A stretch of 64,000 nucleotides of DNA from Aphanizomenon flos-aquae FACHB-1287 (GCF_014698755.1 NZ_JACJTO010000019.1:1-64000); one strand, 5' to 3'. Shown: positions 1 through 9,630, counted from the stretch's first letter. Notes: generated by a model from the letters alone, not told the origin. Made by a program: numbers and translations.

Positions 1-113
1 AAATCAGTTATGTTCATTGGATGGAAGATATTATGAAATGTTGACATTTTTACCCTTGATAATACTAGTATACTTAAATATGTAAAGTTTTGTAACGACA
101 TTCAACATTTCTG
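1..113 (+). mobile_element. 3' end of an IS4-like insertion sequence (copy A), cut by the window edge
   Basis: The plus strand carries the last codons of a transposase (ending YVHWMEDIMKC) followed by a non-coding tail and the terminal inverted repeat at about 98-113 (ACATTCAACATTTCTG). The same tail and repeat occur in inverse orientation at 27643-27760, which identifies this as a copy of the same family. The rest of the element lies left of the window. The outer terminus abuts the interior of copy B, so A appears to have inserted into B. Confidence 0.75.
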
Positions 114-248
114 CCTTCCAGGATATTTTTGACAATCTTGGGAAATGAGTTTATGATCATGGTTAATCAAAATATTTTAATCCTTCGCCCAAAATTTAAC
201 ATATTTTGGGCTATTTTTATCAGGCTTTTCTTAACATTCAACACTTCT
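114..248 (-). mobile_element. 5' end of a second IS4-like copy (copy B) with the transposase start
   Basis: Read on the minus strand from 248, this has the left terminal inverted repeat (AGAAGTGTTGAATGT), a 9-bp stem-loop (GCCCAAAAT/ATTTTGGGC at about 187-211) and a transposase start at 160 whose first residues read MIINSFPKIVKNILEG. It stops abruptly at 113/114 where the terminus of copy A begins. The remainder is presumably beyond the left edge. From 249 to 545 the DNA is very AT-rich and I see no gene; it should hold the promoter of the next gene. Confidence 0.65.
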
Positions 249-545
249 CAGGATTATCTTATTTATAAAAAAGTAACAATTTTATCTAGAAATTAGCATT
301 ATTAACAATATTAAGTATAATTTATTTGTTTTGAAAGTATATTTTATTAATAAAGTTTTCATAAAATCAGATGCGGAATAAAATTTCCTTGTTAACTTAT
401 GAGTAATAACTTAAAAGCCAGTTAGAGAGGACAAATCAAAAATTAAAAAGGCAGATTACAGCAAGATTTTTGTAAAGAATAGATCAAAATGAATAACAAT
501 CTATTGCTTATTAATTGAAACAAACACTTCCACAACAAATTATTT

Positions 546-2762
546 ATGCAGATTAGTAAAACTTGCCAAAAACTTTATCAATATCTTCATAATTTATTTT
601 ACAGTAGATATTGGCGAAAGAAAATAACTTTTAATATTTTACTTGGTTTAACCTGTGCACTAGTCGTGACATTTTGGGGAATGACAATGGATTTAGCTAC
701 AAGTAAAAAATCCAAAACCATCAGAACTCCTGAAATTACATATATTACTTCTTGGTTAGGAAATACGATTGGTAATGGTAAATTACGAGTACAAAATAAT
801 ATTGAAGGAATGTATGTCAAAGATGACGGGACAATTTATACAAATAGTGTTTGGGATGAAGCTGGTAGCGAAGCGGGAGTATATAAAGATGGTAAACCAA
901 TTTTTATTCTTGAAGATACACATGGTTGGAATCGTTTAGGTGGTAAAGCTATAACAGTAAATAGCAAATATATTTATATTTCCATGACTCAAGGAGGAAT
1001 GGATCAAATTAAAGAAGATTATCCTGATCCAGGAGAAACTTGGTACTGTGTTAGACGTTATGATTTAAAAGGAAAACCTGTACCTTTTAAAAAAGGAAAT
1101 GGCTGGGATAAAAGTATGTTAATTACCAGCAAAAAAAATGAAGTTACAGGAATAGCAACGATAGATAACAAGCTATTTGTTAGCAATGCTGGGGAAAATA
1201 TTGTTCGGGTTTATAATACCGAAACTATGGCAGAAATCAATAAATTTAGCCTTAATAGTCCCGGACAAATTACCATTGATAAAAAAGGTAGTTTGTGGAT
1301 TATTCAACATAAGAAAGGTACTACATTTGGAAAAATAGTCAATTATTCTCAAACCGGTAAAAAACTACCTCAAGAAATTATAGATGTTGATCAACCATCA
1401 GCATTAGCCATTGATAATTTTGGTAGATTATTAGTAGCAGAAAATGGTATTAATCAACAACTGGTAATTTATAATATTAATAATCAGCCAGTTCGTGTAG
1501 ATAGCCTTGGTGATAAAAAAGGTATTTTTGGTGGTGTACCTGGAGAAGTAAAAACATCAAAGTTGTATGGTATTACAGGAGTTGGTGCAGATAATCAAGG
1601 TAATATTTATGTGAATAATAATGGTTTTAATAAATCAGGAACAGATTTAAGAAAATTTTCTCCATCAGGAAAAATAGAATGGCAATTACTAGGATTAATA
1701 TTTGTAGATAATGCAGATGTTGATCCACAAACAGATGGCGTAAATATATTTACGAAACAAGAACAATATGCAATGGATTATAACAAACCTGCTGGTAAAC
1801 AGTGGACTTATAAAGCTTACACAGTCAATCCCTTTAAATATGCTCAAGATCCACGGCTACATACATCACCAGATGGAACTTTTGTGAGACGTATTCAAGG
1901 AAAACCTTTTTTATTCCTAACAAATATGTTCAATAGCTTTTTGCAAATTTATCGTTTTCAACCAAATACAGATGGTAAAATTGCAATTCCATCGGGGATG
2001 TTTGTTGGTACTAATGATCAGGGAAAACAATCTGTTCATGGTAATTGGCCACCCTATCAACCCGCAAAAGGTGAATGGATTTGGCGCGATATTAATGGTA
2101 ATGGTGCATTTGATAAAAATGAATATGATAGTACGGAAGATTATCCTTATATCGGTGGTTGGTGGGTAGATAACAAAGGAGATGTGTGGAAAACTTTGCG
2201 AATTGAAGATGGTATTCGGCATTATCCTTTACAGGGATTAGATACTAAAGGAAATCCCATTTATACCTATAATTCGATGGAAAAAATCAAGACTCCTAAT
2301 ATTTTTAAGGACTTGCGAAGAATTGAATATTTTCCCGAAACAGATACTATGTATTTGTCAGGTTTTACCCTTGAACATCCAGCATTTGCTGATGATGCTA
2401 AAGTCATAGGATCAGAAATTGCTCGCTTCGATAATTGGAGTCAAGGAAATCGCACGCCCAAATGGCGAACTGTCGTTCCTTACGACACTACAGGCAATGA
2501 ACTAGTTGCTACTGCAGCCATGAGTATAGCAGGTGATTATGTATTTGCAGTGGGTGTGAAAACCGCAGAAGTATATGTTTACAAAACTGCTACAGGAGAA
2601 CTCGTGAAAAAGATGACTCCAGGTGCAGAAGTTGGTAAAGAAAGTGGCTGGGTTGATATTCCCTATGGTATCCGGGCTTTCCGTCGGAATAATGATGATT
2701 ATCTTGTATTTGTAGAGGAAAATTGGCAAGGAAAGGTGCTTATCTATCAATTTCCTATTTGA
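546..2762 (+). CDS. Secreted or membrane-anchored beta-propeller (NHL/SMP-30-like) protein
   Basis: The 738-residue product has a basic N-terminus followed by one hydrophobic segment at about residues 27-47 (ITFNILLGLTCALVVTFWGM), so it is probably exported or anchored with the bulk outside the cytoplasm. The body repeatedly shows propeller-blade patterns of the type 'V..D..G.IY' and 'IDN.GRLLVAENG', as in NHL or SMP-30/gluconolactonase-like proteins. Around residue 515 there is a calcium-loop-like motif, DINGNGAFDKNE, which fits an EF-hand or dockerin-type loop. No catalytic residues can be assigned and the substrate is unknown. It stands alone between an insertion sequence and the duplicated tldD upstream region. 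The ATG at 546 is the only start that keeps the signal segment. Confidence 0.6.
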   Translation: MQISKTCQKLYQYLHNLFYSRYWRKKITFNILLGLTCALVVTFWGMTMDLATSKKSKTIRTPEITYITSWLGNTIGNGKLRVQNNIEGMYVKDDGTIYTNSVWDEAGSEAGVYKDGKPIFILEDTHGWNRLGGKAITVNSKYIYISMTQGGMDQIKEDYPDPGETWYCVRRYDLKGKPVPFKKGNGWDKSMLITSKKNEVTGIATIDNKLFVSNAGENIVRVYNTETMAEINKFSLNSPGQITIDKKGSLWIIQHKKGTTFGKIVNYSQTGKKLPQEIIDVDQPSALAIDNFGRLLVAENGINQQLVIYNINNQPVRVDSLGDKKGIFGGVPGEVKTSKLYGITGVGADNQGNIYVNNNGFNKSGTDLRKFSPSGKIEWQLLGLIFVDNADVDPQTDGVNIFTKQEQYAMDYNKPAGKQWTYKAYTVNPFKYAQDPRLHTSPDGTFVRRIQGKPFLFLTNMFNSFLQIYRFQPNTDGKIAIPSGMFVGTNDQGKQSVHGNWPPYQPAKGEWIWRDINGNGAFDKNEYDSTEDYPYIGGWWVDNKGDVWKTLRIEDGIRHYPLQGLDTKGNPIYTYNSMEKIKTPNIFKDLRRIEYFPETDTMYLSGFTLEHPAFADDAKVIGSEIARFDNWSQGNRTPKWRTVVPYDTTGNELVATAAMSIAGDYVFAVGVKTAEVYVYKTATGELVKKMTPGAEVGKESGWVDIPYGIRAFRRNNDDYLVFVEENWQGKVLIYQFPI

Positions 2763-2866
2763 TATCTAGGAGGTTTAATAATTTGTAAATTCTGAAATAC
2801 CCAATTTATTTAATAATTTGGGTATTTACGTTTTTATATTTTTATAAATTAATTTTTTGTCTCATA

Positions 2867-3089
2867 TTTTAAATAAAAAGTCATAAAAAGTCAGAATTAA
2901 CTATAGTTTCACAGCAATATTCCAACGGAACATTAACATAAAATCAGAATTAGATCACATCATTATCTTAATTAGAATGCTCAGTTATCCCATCTGAAAA
3001 GACAATATCGCGGAAAACCCTACTAAATACCAACACTGAATACACCAGGATTATTTCAGTTACATCTGTAGATAACGCCAGCAAACGAG
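2867..3089 (+). repeat. Direct repeat, upstream copy of the tldD 5' region
   Basis: This stretch matches 5404-5652, the region immediately upstream of tldD, over its whole length, apart from scattered substitutions and an insertion of roughly 26 bases in the second copy. Long shared blocks include TTTTAAATAAAAAGT, ATTAGATCACATCATTATCT and CAGTTACATCTGTAGATAAC. The pair brackets the PIN/ATPase/TOPRIM cassette. If the resident copy holds the tldD promoter, this copy would drive the PIN gene that starts 24 bases downstream. Confidence 0.85.
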
Positions 3090-3112
3090 TCTCATGGGGA
3101 ATAATTAAAAAT

Positions 3113-3469
3113 ATGAGAAAAGTTTTATTAATAGATACATCTTTATTGTGCGTCTGGTTAAAAGTTCCAGGTAAAGAAACTGCTGGTAATAATAAATGGG
3201 ACTTTGAACTTGTTAATGAGAAAATTCTCACAGAAATTGAAAAAGGAACAACCTTGGTACTTCCATTAGCCACAGTGATAGAAACAGGAAATCATATTGC
3301 TCAAGCTAAAACTACAAATTCAGATAGTAAAAGAATAACATCAGAAAAATTCGCCGAAATTATGATTTATGCGGCCGACGAAAAAAGTCCTTGGGCTGCT
3401 TTTCGTGAACAAATTGTACTATGGGAAGCGGAAGGATTAAAAAATAAAGATAAAAAAATAGGCATCTAA
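3113..3469 (+). pseudogene. PIN-domain protein, C-terminally truncated
   Basis: The N-terminus reads VLLIDTSLLCVWLKVPG, the usual first strand of a PIN-type ribonuclease with its first acidic metal ligand. A following segment (LVLPLATVIETGNHIAQ) resembles the second acidic ligand region. The product is 118 residues and ends in a lysine-rich tail (KNKDKKIGI) that looks like read-through rather than PIN sequence. The distal half, which should hold the last acidic residues, is missing. The end overlaps the convergent TOPRIM gene by 33 bases, suggesting the cassette junction lies near 3440-3465. Probably inactive, but I cannot exclude a short functional protein. It starts just after the copied tldD upstream region. 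Confidence 0.55.
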
Positions 3470-4171
3470 CTGGTGTAAACAGGTTGCAAAATCTAACAAG
3501 GATTTATTTCTTCTCAGAGTTTGATAATCAATTTCAAGATATTCTGCTATTTTAGATGATTGACTTTCTTCATATTGACTTGCTTTCAAATTTTTATGTT
3601 TATCTGTGAGATTAGGATTATGCTTAATTAATATTTCCCGTGATGCCTTTACTAAACATTCTTTTGCACCCCTTCCACCTGACTCAGCTTCTGCTATCAA
3701 ATCTGTTAGTCCACGCTGTTTACTATTAGCAAAGTCTGTCCATTTTCTATTATTTCGATGATCAGTATTTTCGGTAAAAAAGCAGCATATACCCAAATAA
3801 TCAACTAATAACCAAGCTTCAAGTTCTTGAACCATCGGAAAAAATTTTACTCTTCCTTCACCTTCAAACAATTTAACAACTTCTTCAATTCGATTAACCA
3901 GAGAATTTCTTTCCCTACGTCTTTGGTTTTGCGATTGTGTCCCATCGGAATCTAGTAAAAAGATAACTAAATCATCATTTTTTAAATAATTATCAACTGC
4001 CTTCTTTAAACCATCTTGAATTTTTGGATTTGTAGCTGTATTAAAACCCTGTTTAGTGGCAAGTTGGATCGTTATATTACCACCATAAAGCGCGACTATT
4101 TTGTTAGCAATATAGCCAACTGCTTTACTATCATGATCAGATTCCGGCACCCAAAGACGAACACTAGGCAT
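3437..4171 (-). CDS. TOPRIM-fold (DUF4276/RloB-like) nuclease-type protein
   Basis: About 244 residues. TOPRIM-like signals are an early glutamate (WVPESDHDSKAV), a DxD-type motif (VIFLLDSDGTQSQ) and the diagnostic segment VQELEAWLLVD seen in DUF4276-type proteins. I start it at the ATG at 4171, one base after the stop of the upstream ATPase gene. An in-frame TTG at 4195 would overlap that gene and has no ribosome-binding site of its own. Tight coupling implies the two act as a pair. TOPRIM proteins paired with an SMC/OLD-like ATPase are known phage-defence effectors (OLD, PARIS, AbiL-like systems), so a nuclease effector role is inferred. The last few residues (DAYFFIFIF) come from DNA antisense to the PIN fragment and may not be original. 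Confidence 0.6.
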   Translation of the reverse strand: MPSVRLWVPESDHDSKAVGYIANKIVALYGGNITIQLATKQGFNTATNPKIQDGLKKAVDNYLKNDDLVIFLLDSDGTQSQNQRRRERNSLVNRIEEVVKLFEGEGRVKFFPMVQELEAWLLVDYLGICCFFTENTDHRNNRKWTDFANSKQRGLTDLIAEAESGGRGAKECLVKASREILIKHNPNLTDKHKNLKASQYEESQSSKIAEYLEIDYQTLRRNKSLLDFATCLHQLDAYFFIFIF

Positions 4172-4172
4172 A

Positions 4173-5360
4173 TTAACCAGCAAAAACTCCTTCAATTAAG
4201 TGACTATGATAAATCGCGCTACCTATTCCAAAATCATTCATCCAATCGGAAAGATCATCTCGGTTTTCTGCTAATTTATCCAATAAACAAGCTTGTGTTC
4301 CAATTTCTCCTTTTTGACTCAAAAGAATTACCGAAATGTCAGATGATATTTCTTCAGGAGAAAAACAATCCAATAATTGAGAACTATGGGTTGTAAAAAT
4401 CACCTGTGTTCTCTTGGATAACTTTTTGATCATGCTAGCAATATCTTGTAAAATACCAGGATGAAAATTTCTCTCAGGTTCTTCAATACTAATGAGAGTT
4501 GGAACATCAGACTCATAAAGCATGATAAAATAAGCTATCAATCTCAGAGTCCCATCTGACATATTAGATAAAGCTATTTTTTTACCGTCTTCTTCAATAA
4601 CTGTAACTGTAATAGTTGGCTCTACATCTTCTAAGATATCCAACCTGATTTTTAGACAATTATAGAGTTCTTGACTCACTTCATCAAACTTATTTTTATC
4701 ATGTCTAGCCCAATATTGTAAAATTGTTTGGGCTTTACTAGCATTAGAATTAAGGCTGGGTATTATTTCATCACTTTGTACATATTCGTAGATTATAATA
4801 TTTCTCTTTGGGCTTCTAGAATTTGCTCTGACACTATCAGGATCTACATCATAAAATTTCCAATCTTTTATATCGCTTGCTAACTTTTTTGTAAAAGGTT
4901 TATGACCATATTTACCTGCATCTGTTAATGCGAGTCCATCACCCTCAGAAGATTGGTATTGCTGACAATTTTCGCCATTTTCGTCCTTGACTTCTCCTTT
5001 GCCATTAATAATATTAATTACTTCAATTTTATTAACTAAGAGATACTCTTTATCAATAAAAGTATTATTTTCGCTGAGACTAACTACAACATTATATTCT
5101 GCTTTATTACTTTCATCATCTTCTATAGAAATTTCATAATCTATTTTTTTTTCTTCCAATCTTAATATTCTGTCCATATATTCTACAGGAGGTAGTGTTT
5201 GAGCTTTTAAAAGTGTACTGAGAAAACCTAGTGCTTCTAAACAATTTGATTTACCACTAGCATTAGGTCCTACCAAAATCGTTAGATCCCTGAAATTTAA
5301 ATCTACATCTCCTAAGCTTTTAAAATTTTTAATTTTTGCGGATATTAGTTTAAGGGTCAT
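4173..5360 (-). CDS. AAA-family (AAA_21, OLD/SMC-like) ATPase
   Basis: The 395-residue product starts IKNFKSLGDVDLNF and has Walker A GPNASGKSN at residues 31-39, an ABC-like signature NMSDGTLR at about 263-270, Walker B with the catalytic glutamate (TLISIEEPE) and the switch histidine (IFTTHSSQLLD). The middle (about 75-250) is a variable insertion. This is the AAA_21/OLD-type architecture of ATPases that act as sensors or motors in abortive-infection defence. It is directly followed by a TOPRIM-type gene with a one-base gap, so the two probably form one operon. No additional domain was seen. The exact system type cannot be settled from sequence alone. Confidence 0.75.
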   Translation of the reverse strand: MTLKLISAKIKNFKSLGDVDLNFRDLTILVGPNASGKSNCLEALGFLSTLLKAQTLPPVEYMDRILRLEEKKIDYEISIEDDESNKAEYNVVVSLSENNTFIDKEYLLVNKIEVINIINGKGEVKDENGENCQQYQSSEGDGLALTDAGKYGHKPFTKKLASDIKDWKFYDVDPDSVRANSRSPKRNIIIYEYVQSDEIIPSLNSNASKAQTILQYWARHDKNKFDEVSQELYNCLKIRLDILEDVEPTITVTVIEEDGKKIALSNMSDGTLRLIAYFIMLYESDVPTLISIEEPERNFHPGILQDIASMIKKLSKRTQVIFTTHSSQLLDCFSPEEISSDISVILLSQKGEIGTQACLLDKLAENRDDLSDWMNDFGIGSAIYHSHLIEGVFAG

Positions 5361-5403
5361 AAATATCTCCAGTATATTAGTCAGTCTAGTAACTACGCAA
5401 TTA

Positions 5404-5652
5404 TTTTAAATAAAAAGTTACAAAAAGTGAGAATTAACTATGTTTTACAGCAATACTCCAACCCAACATTAACATAAAATCGGAATTAGATCACATCATT
5501 ATCTGGCTTAGAATGTCCACTGATCACATCTTAAAAGACAATATGGCGGAAAACCCTACAGCCTAACTGCCAACAAAGACTTTCACAGATTTGTTAGACT
5601 GAACATACCAGGATTATTTCAGTTACATCTGTAGATAACGCCAGCAGACGAG
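5404..5652 (+). repeat. Direct repeat, resident copy of the tldD upstream region
   Basis: This is the second copy of the repeat at 2867-3089 and ends eight bases before the tldD start codon. It is presumably the original promoter and leader of tldD. It contains about 26 extra bases (around 5564-5600) absent from the upstream copy. Confidence 0.85.
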
Positions 5653-5659
5653 GCACTTC

Positions 5660-7132
5660 ATGCTTACAAACACCCTACTTCTCTCGAATCAACTCCCCAC
5701 TTTACAATATTCATCCACCACAGAACGCTTCGATGACACTTGGGAAGCCCCCCTGGCAACCCTTTTAGGACTAGGACGCGCAGCCGGGGCAGACTTTGTG
5801 GAATACTTCCTAGAACGTCGCAACTACATCAGTTGTTTAGCCGAAGATGACACCATTACCAGCATTTCCCCCAGTTTAGCCACCGGTGCAGGAGTGCGTG
5901 TATTTCGCGGCAAAGCTGACTGCTACGTTAGCACCAATAACCTCACATTTGCGGGTTTAAAAGCAGCTTTAGAAAAAGCACTTTCTATTTTAGGACTACA
6001 ATTACCAGGTCCTAGTGGCTTCATTCCCGAAATCAACCTGGAATTACTCAGGGACTACGCCAGCAAACGCGGTAAAGACGCTTGGCTACCCTTATGTAGT
6101 TCTATCCGCGAAATGGGAGAAGTTCTCCTTGATGGTACAGCCCAACTGAACAAAAAAGCTACCCACGTCCAATCTCGCCGCGCTTCCTACTTCCGTGATT
6201 GGCAAGAAGTATTAGTTGCTGCCAGTGATGGTACATTTGCCCGTGATATCCGCCTCACTCAGTCCGTGGGCTTTAACCTGCTTTGTGCTGACGGTGCTAA
6301 CCGTTCCTCCATTGCTGAACGGGCGGGTAATACCAGTGACGCTAACTTCCTGAGAACCTGGGATTATCAACAAGCCTCCGAACAAATCGCGGAATCTGCT
6401 GGTAAAATGCTGTACGCAGATTACGTAGAATCAGGAACTTACCCCATTATCATGGCCAATCATTTTGGCGGCGTAATTTTCCATGAAGCCTGTGGACACC
6501 TTTTAGAAACCACCCAAATTGAACACAAAACCACACCATTTGCTGATAAAAAAGGTGAAAAAATCGCCCATGAAAGCCTGACTGCTTGGGACGAAGGACG
6601 TTCTGATAATGCCTTTGGAACTATTGACATGGACGATGAAGGAATGCCCGCTCAAAGAACATTATTAATTGAAAAAGGCATCCTCAAAAACTTCCTAGCT
6701 GATAGAACCGGTTCAGTACGTACCGGACACCCCAGAACAGGCAGTGGCCGCCGTCAAAATTACACTTTTGCAGCCGCTAGTCGGATGCGAAATACATACA
6801 TTGATTGTGGTGAACACACAACAGAAGACCTATTTTCCTCCGTTGATAAAGGCATTTATTGCAAGAAAATGGGAGGCGGAAGTGTAGGAGCAACAGGTCA
6901 ATTTAACTTTAGTGTTGATGAAGCTTACCTAATAGAAAATGGCAAAATTACCAAACCATTAAAAGGTGCTACCCTCATCGGTGAAGCTAAGGAAATCATG
7001 AATAAAATCTCCCTATGTTCCCAAGATTTAGAACTAGCTCCCGGCTTTTGTGGTTCAGTTAGCGGCAGCATTTACACCACAGTTGGACAACCCCATATTA
7101 AGGTTGATTCTATTACCGTTGGCGGAAGATAA
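5660..7132 (+). CDS. tldD: TldD family metalloprotease
   Basis: The product (490 residues) is the zinc-bearing subunit of the TldD/TldE protease, which degrades unfolded peptides and matures some ribosomally made peptides in other bacteria. The HExxxH metal motif is visible as FHEACGH near residue 275, and the C-terminal part carries the TldD pattern [21 protein letters not shown]. Length is normal for the family. It is followed after 102 bases by tldE, so the two are probably co-transcribed. The start ATG follows a leader that is duplicated 2.5 kb upstream. Its physiological substrate in cyanobacteria is not known. Confidence 0.9.
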   Translation: MLTNTLLLSNQLPTLQYSSTTERFDDTWEAPLATLLGLGRAAGADFVEYFLERRNYISCLAEDDTITSISPSLATGAGVRVFRGKADCYVSTNNLTFAGLKAALEKALSILGLQLPGPSGFIPEINLELLRDYASKRGKDAWLPLCSSIREMGEVLLDGTAQLNKKATHVQSRRASYFRDWQEVLVAASDGTFARDIRLTQSVGFNLLCADGANRSSIAERAGNTSDANFLRTWDYQQASEQIAESAGKMLYADYVESGTYPIIMANHFGGVIFHEACGHLLETTQIEHKTTPFADKKGEKIAHESLTAWDEGRSDNAFGTIDMDDEGMPAQRTLLIEKGILKNFLADRTGSVRTGHPRTGSGRRQNYTFAAASRMRNTYIDCGEHTTEDLFSSVDKGIYCKKMGGGSVGATGQFNFSVDEAYLIENGKITKPLKGATLIGEAKEIMNKISLCSQDLELAPGFCGSVSGSIYTTVGQPHIKVDSITVGGR

Positions 7133-7234
7133 AAACAACAGATAAAAATCATCAGATGAAAAACAGATAAACCATCCATATCATCCGCGTTTATCTGCGT
7201 TCATCTGCGGTCAAAATTCACAAATTAATTCATC

Positions 7235-8575
7235 ATGACAAAGATCCAAGAAATCGCCACCTACGCTCAAGAAAATGCCGCCAAACTCGGTATTAAAAAA
7301 TTCGATATTTACGGCTCTACCGTAGATGATACCAGCGTTCAAGTTGACCAAGGTGAACCCAAACAAGTCAAAGCTTCTAATCGTTCTGGGGTAACAGTTC
7401 GGGTTTGGAATGAAGAAAATACAATGGGTGTTACCAGCACCACAGATGTAGATTATAAGGGATTAGAATTAGCTTTAAAAACAGCTTATGAAGCCAGTTT
7501 TTTTGGAGTTAAAGAAAATGTTCCTGATTTTAGTCCAGAAGCAACAATTCCTATTCCTAATAAACATCAAGAAAAAGCCCTGCAAGCACCTGTTTCTGAA
7601 TTAATAGAAAAACTATTAGTAGCAGAAAAAGAATTAATGGCAATTCATCCAGCTATTACCAGTGTGCCTTATAATGGGTTAGCACAAAGAGATATTGACA
7701 GATTCTATCTCAATAGTGAAGGTGCGTTAAGAACTGAATCTCATTCTTTAGCTTCTATTTATTTGTACAGCAAAACTGAAGAGGAAAATAAGAAACCTCG
7801 CAGCGCTGGAGCTTATCGAGTTAAGGAAAGTGTAGCTGATTTAGATATTGCTGGTTGTATTCAGGAAACTGCCCAGAAAACTATCAGTCATTTGCATTAT
7901 GAAAAAATCAAAACTGGTAAATATCAAGTAGTTTTCTCTGCTGAAGCTTTTTTAAGTTTGTTGGGTGCTTTTTCTAATTTATTTAATGCCCAAAGTATTC
8001 TTGATAATCAAAGTTTATCGAAAACTGATGATATTGGTAAAGAAATTTCTTCACCTTTACTTTCAGTTTATGATGATGCTCTACACCCTGCTAATGTTGG
8101 TGCAGAAAGTTTTGATGGTGAAGGTACTCCTACTCGACAAATTAAGTTAATAGAAAAGGGTATTTTAACTAGCTTTTTACATAGTGCGGGAACTGCTAAA
8201 CGGTTAAATTCTCAGCCTACAGGTAATGCTAGTATTGGCGCGAAAGTCAGTGTCAGTCCTAATTTTTATCATGTTTTTGCAGCAGGAACTCCTCAACAAG
8301 AATTGAGTTTAGAAACTGCAGAAAATGTGATTTTAATTGATGATTTACAAGCTCTTCATGCGGGTGTTAAATCTTTACAAGGTTCTTTTTCTTTACCTTT
8401 TGATGGTTGGTTAGTTAATAAAGGTGAGAAAATTAGTATTGAGTCTGCAACGGTAGCTGGTGATTTTTTGGAACTTCTGAAATCTATTGTTTATGTGGAG
8501 AAAGAGGTCGAATTAACACCCGGAGGAGTTGCTCCCAGAGTTTGGGTGAGTGAACTTTCTATTACTGGAGATTAA
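7235..8575 (+). CDS. tldE: TldE/PmbA family protein
   Basis: The partner subunit of TldD (446 residues); it lacks the HExxxH motif, as expected for TldE/PmbA, and serves as the non-catalytic half of the heterodimer that closes over the substrate. Recognisable family features are the N-terminal VQVDQGEPKQVKASN segment and the C-terminal NPxGxS-like stretch RLNSQPTGNASIG followed by a glycine-rich end. The gene follows tldD on the same strand. The 102-base gap holds short repeats related to ATCTGCGTTCATCTGCGG, which are common filler in these genomes. Confidence 0.88.
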   Translation: MTKIQEIATYAQENAAKLGIKKFDIYGSTVDDTSVQVDQGEPKQVKASNRSGVTVRVWNEENTMGVTSTTDVDYKGLELALKTAYEASFFGVKENVPDFSPEATIPIPNKHQEKALQAPVSELIEKLLVAEKELMAIHPAITSVPYNGLAQRDIDRFYLNSEGALRTESHSLASIYLYSKTEEENKKPRSAGAYRVKESVADLDIAGCIQETAQKTISHLHYEKIKTGKYQVVFSAEAFLSLLGAFSNLFNAQSILDNQSLSKTDDIGKEISSPLLSVYDDALHPANVGAESFDGEGTPTRQIKLIEKGILTSFLHSAGTAKRLNSQPTGNASIGAKVSVSPNFYHVFAAGTPQQELSLETAENVILIDDLQALHAGVKSLQGSFSLPFDGWLVNKGEKISIESATVAGDFLELLKSIVYVEKEVELTPGGVAPRVWVSELSITGD

Positions 8576-8647
8576 TATCTTTTTTCACTCTGTGCGTCTG
8601 CGGTTTAAAGATATTTTATCGAACCACAGAGGCACGGAGGACGGAGG

Positions 8648-9580
8648 TTAAGAATGAATTTTTTTATGGTTAATTCTTTGATATAACCAAGCTATGGCTG
8701 CTCCGGTGGTTTCTGCTAAGATACTAATGAGACGATAAATAGCGATCGCACTAATCACTAAAGCCGCTGGAAAATGATATTGTAATAGTAATATGGCTAT
8801 GGTTTCAAATACTCCTAAACCACCTGGTGCACCCGGAACAACTAACCCCAATACCCACGCACAACTAAAAGCCCCCACTAATAAGGGTATTTGCTCCCAA
8901 TTTACAGAAGTTAACGCTATGATAGTTAAAATAAATCCAGAAGCACGCAACCCTAAAAAAACTATTTCCCCTAATAAGGCTTTTAGAGGATAATTTTTAA
9001 TTATAAAACTATCTATTAACTGATTCTTTTCGGGAGATTTTTTATTTTTCCACCTGTCTAAAAGTTGAATAACTGGATTTAAAAATCGGGGGTGAAGTAT
9101 ACACAAAACAATTATTAAACCCAATAATTGCAGAATAATTAAATTAAATTTCAGATGATCAAGAACAATTTGACCACCAAACAAAACAATAATAATTAAA
9201 GCTGCTGCTAACATTAATAGTGGTTCTAACAAAACACTTAAAGTCGCAATATTTGTAGGGATATTAGCATTTTTAGCCGCCATGATTCGCCCATAATAAT
9301 GCCAGACATTCCCAGGTAAATATTTAGCAATATTCGTTTTTAAATAAACTTGAATAAACTCAATGGACGATACAGATTGATTTAACTCCTTTAGTACCCA
9401 AGTCCAAACCCAACCCGCCCAAATATGTGCTAATAAAGTTACAGCCGTAGCACTTCCTAATATTAACCAACCAGTTATATTAATCCGAATAGAACTAACT
9501 CCTGACCAATTATCTTTGAAGGCTTTTAATAAAAAAAACAGCGTTCCCCCTAGAATCAACCACCGGACAATTTTTTTCAT
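8648..9580 (-). CDS. Lysylphosphatidylglycerol synthase TM-like (UPF0104) membrane protein
   Basis: A 310-residue integral membrane protein with about eight hydrophobic segments, starting KKIVRWLILGGTLFFLLKAF. The conserved flippase-domain patterns are present: YLKTNIAKYLPGNVWHYYGR near residues 85-105 and VVPGAPGGLGVFE near 250. The family is the flippase half of MprF without the synthase domain and is often linked with glycolipid or polyprenyl-lipid glycosylation. The substrate here is unknown. It is convergent with tldE and separated by a short hairpin-rich gap. Confidence 0.75.
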   Translation of the reverse strand: MKKIVRWLILGGTLFFLLKAFKDNWSGVSSIRINITGWLILGSATAVTLLAHIWAGWVWTWVLKELNQSVSSIEFIQVYLKTNIAKYLPGNVWHYYGRIMAAKNANIPTNIATLSVLLEPLLMLAAALIIIVLFGGQIVLDHLKFNLIILQLLGLIIVLCILHPRFLNPVIQLLDRWKNKKSPEKNQLIDSFIIKNYPLKALLGEIVFLGLRASGFILTIIALTSVNWEQIPLLVGAFSCAWVLGLVVPGAPGGLGVFETIAILLLQYHFPAALVISAIAIYRLISILAETTGAAIAWLYQRINHKKIHS

Positions 9581-9630
9581 TTTTTATTTGTGAATATTGG
9601 AAATATGTAGAATTCCGTATTTTAAAAATT

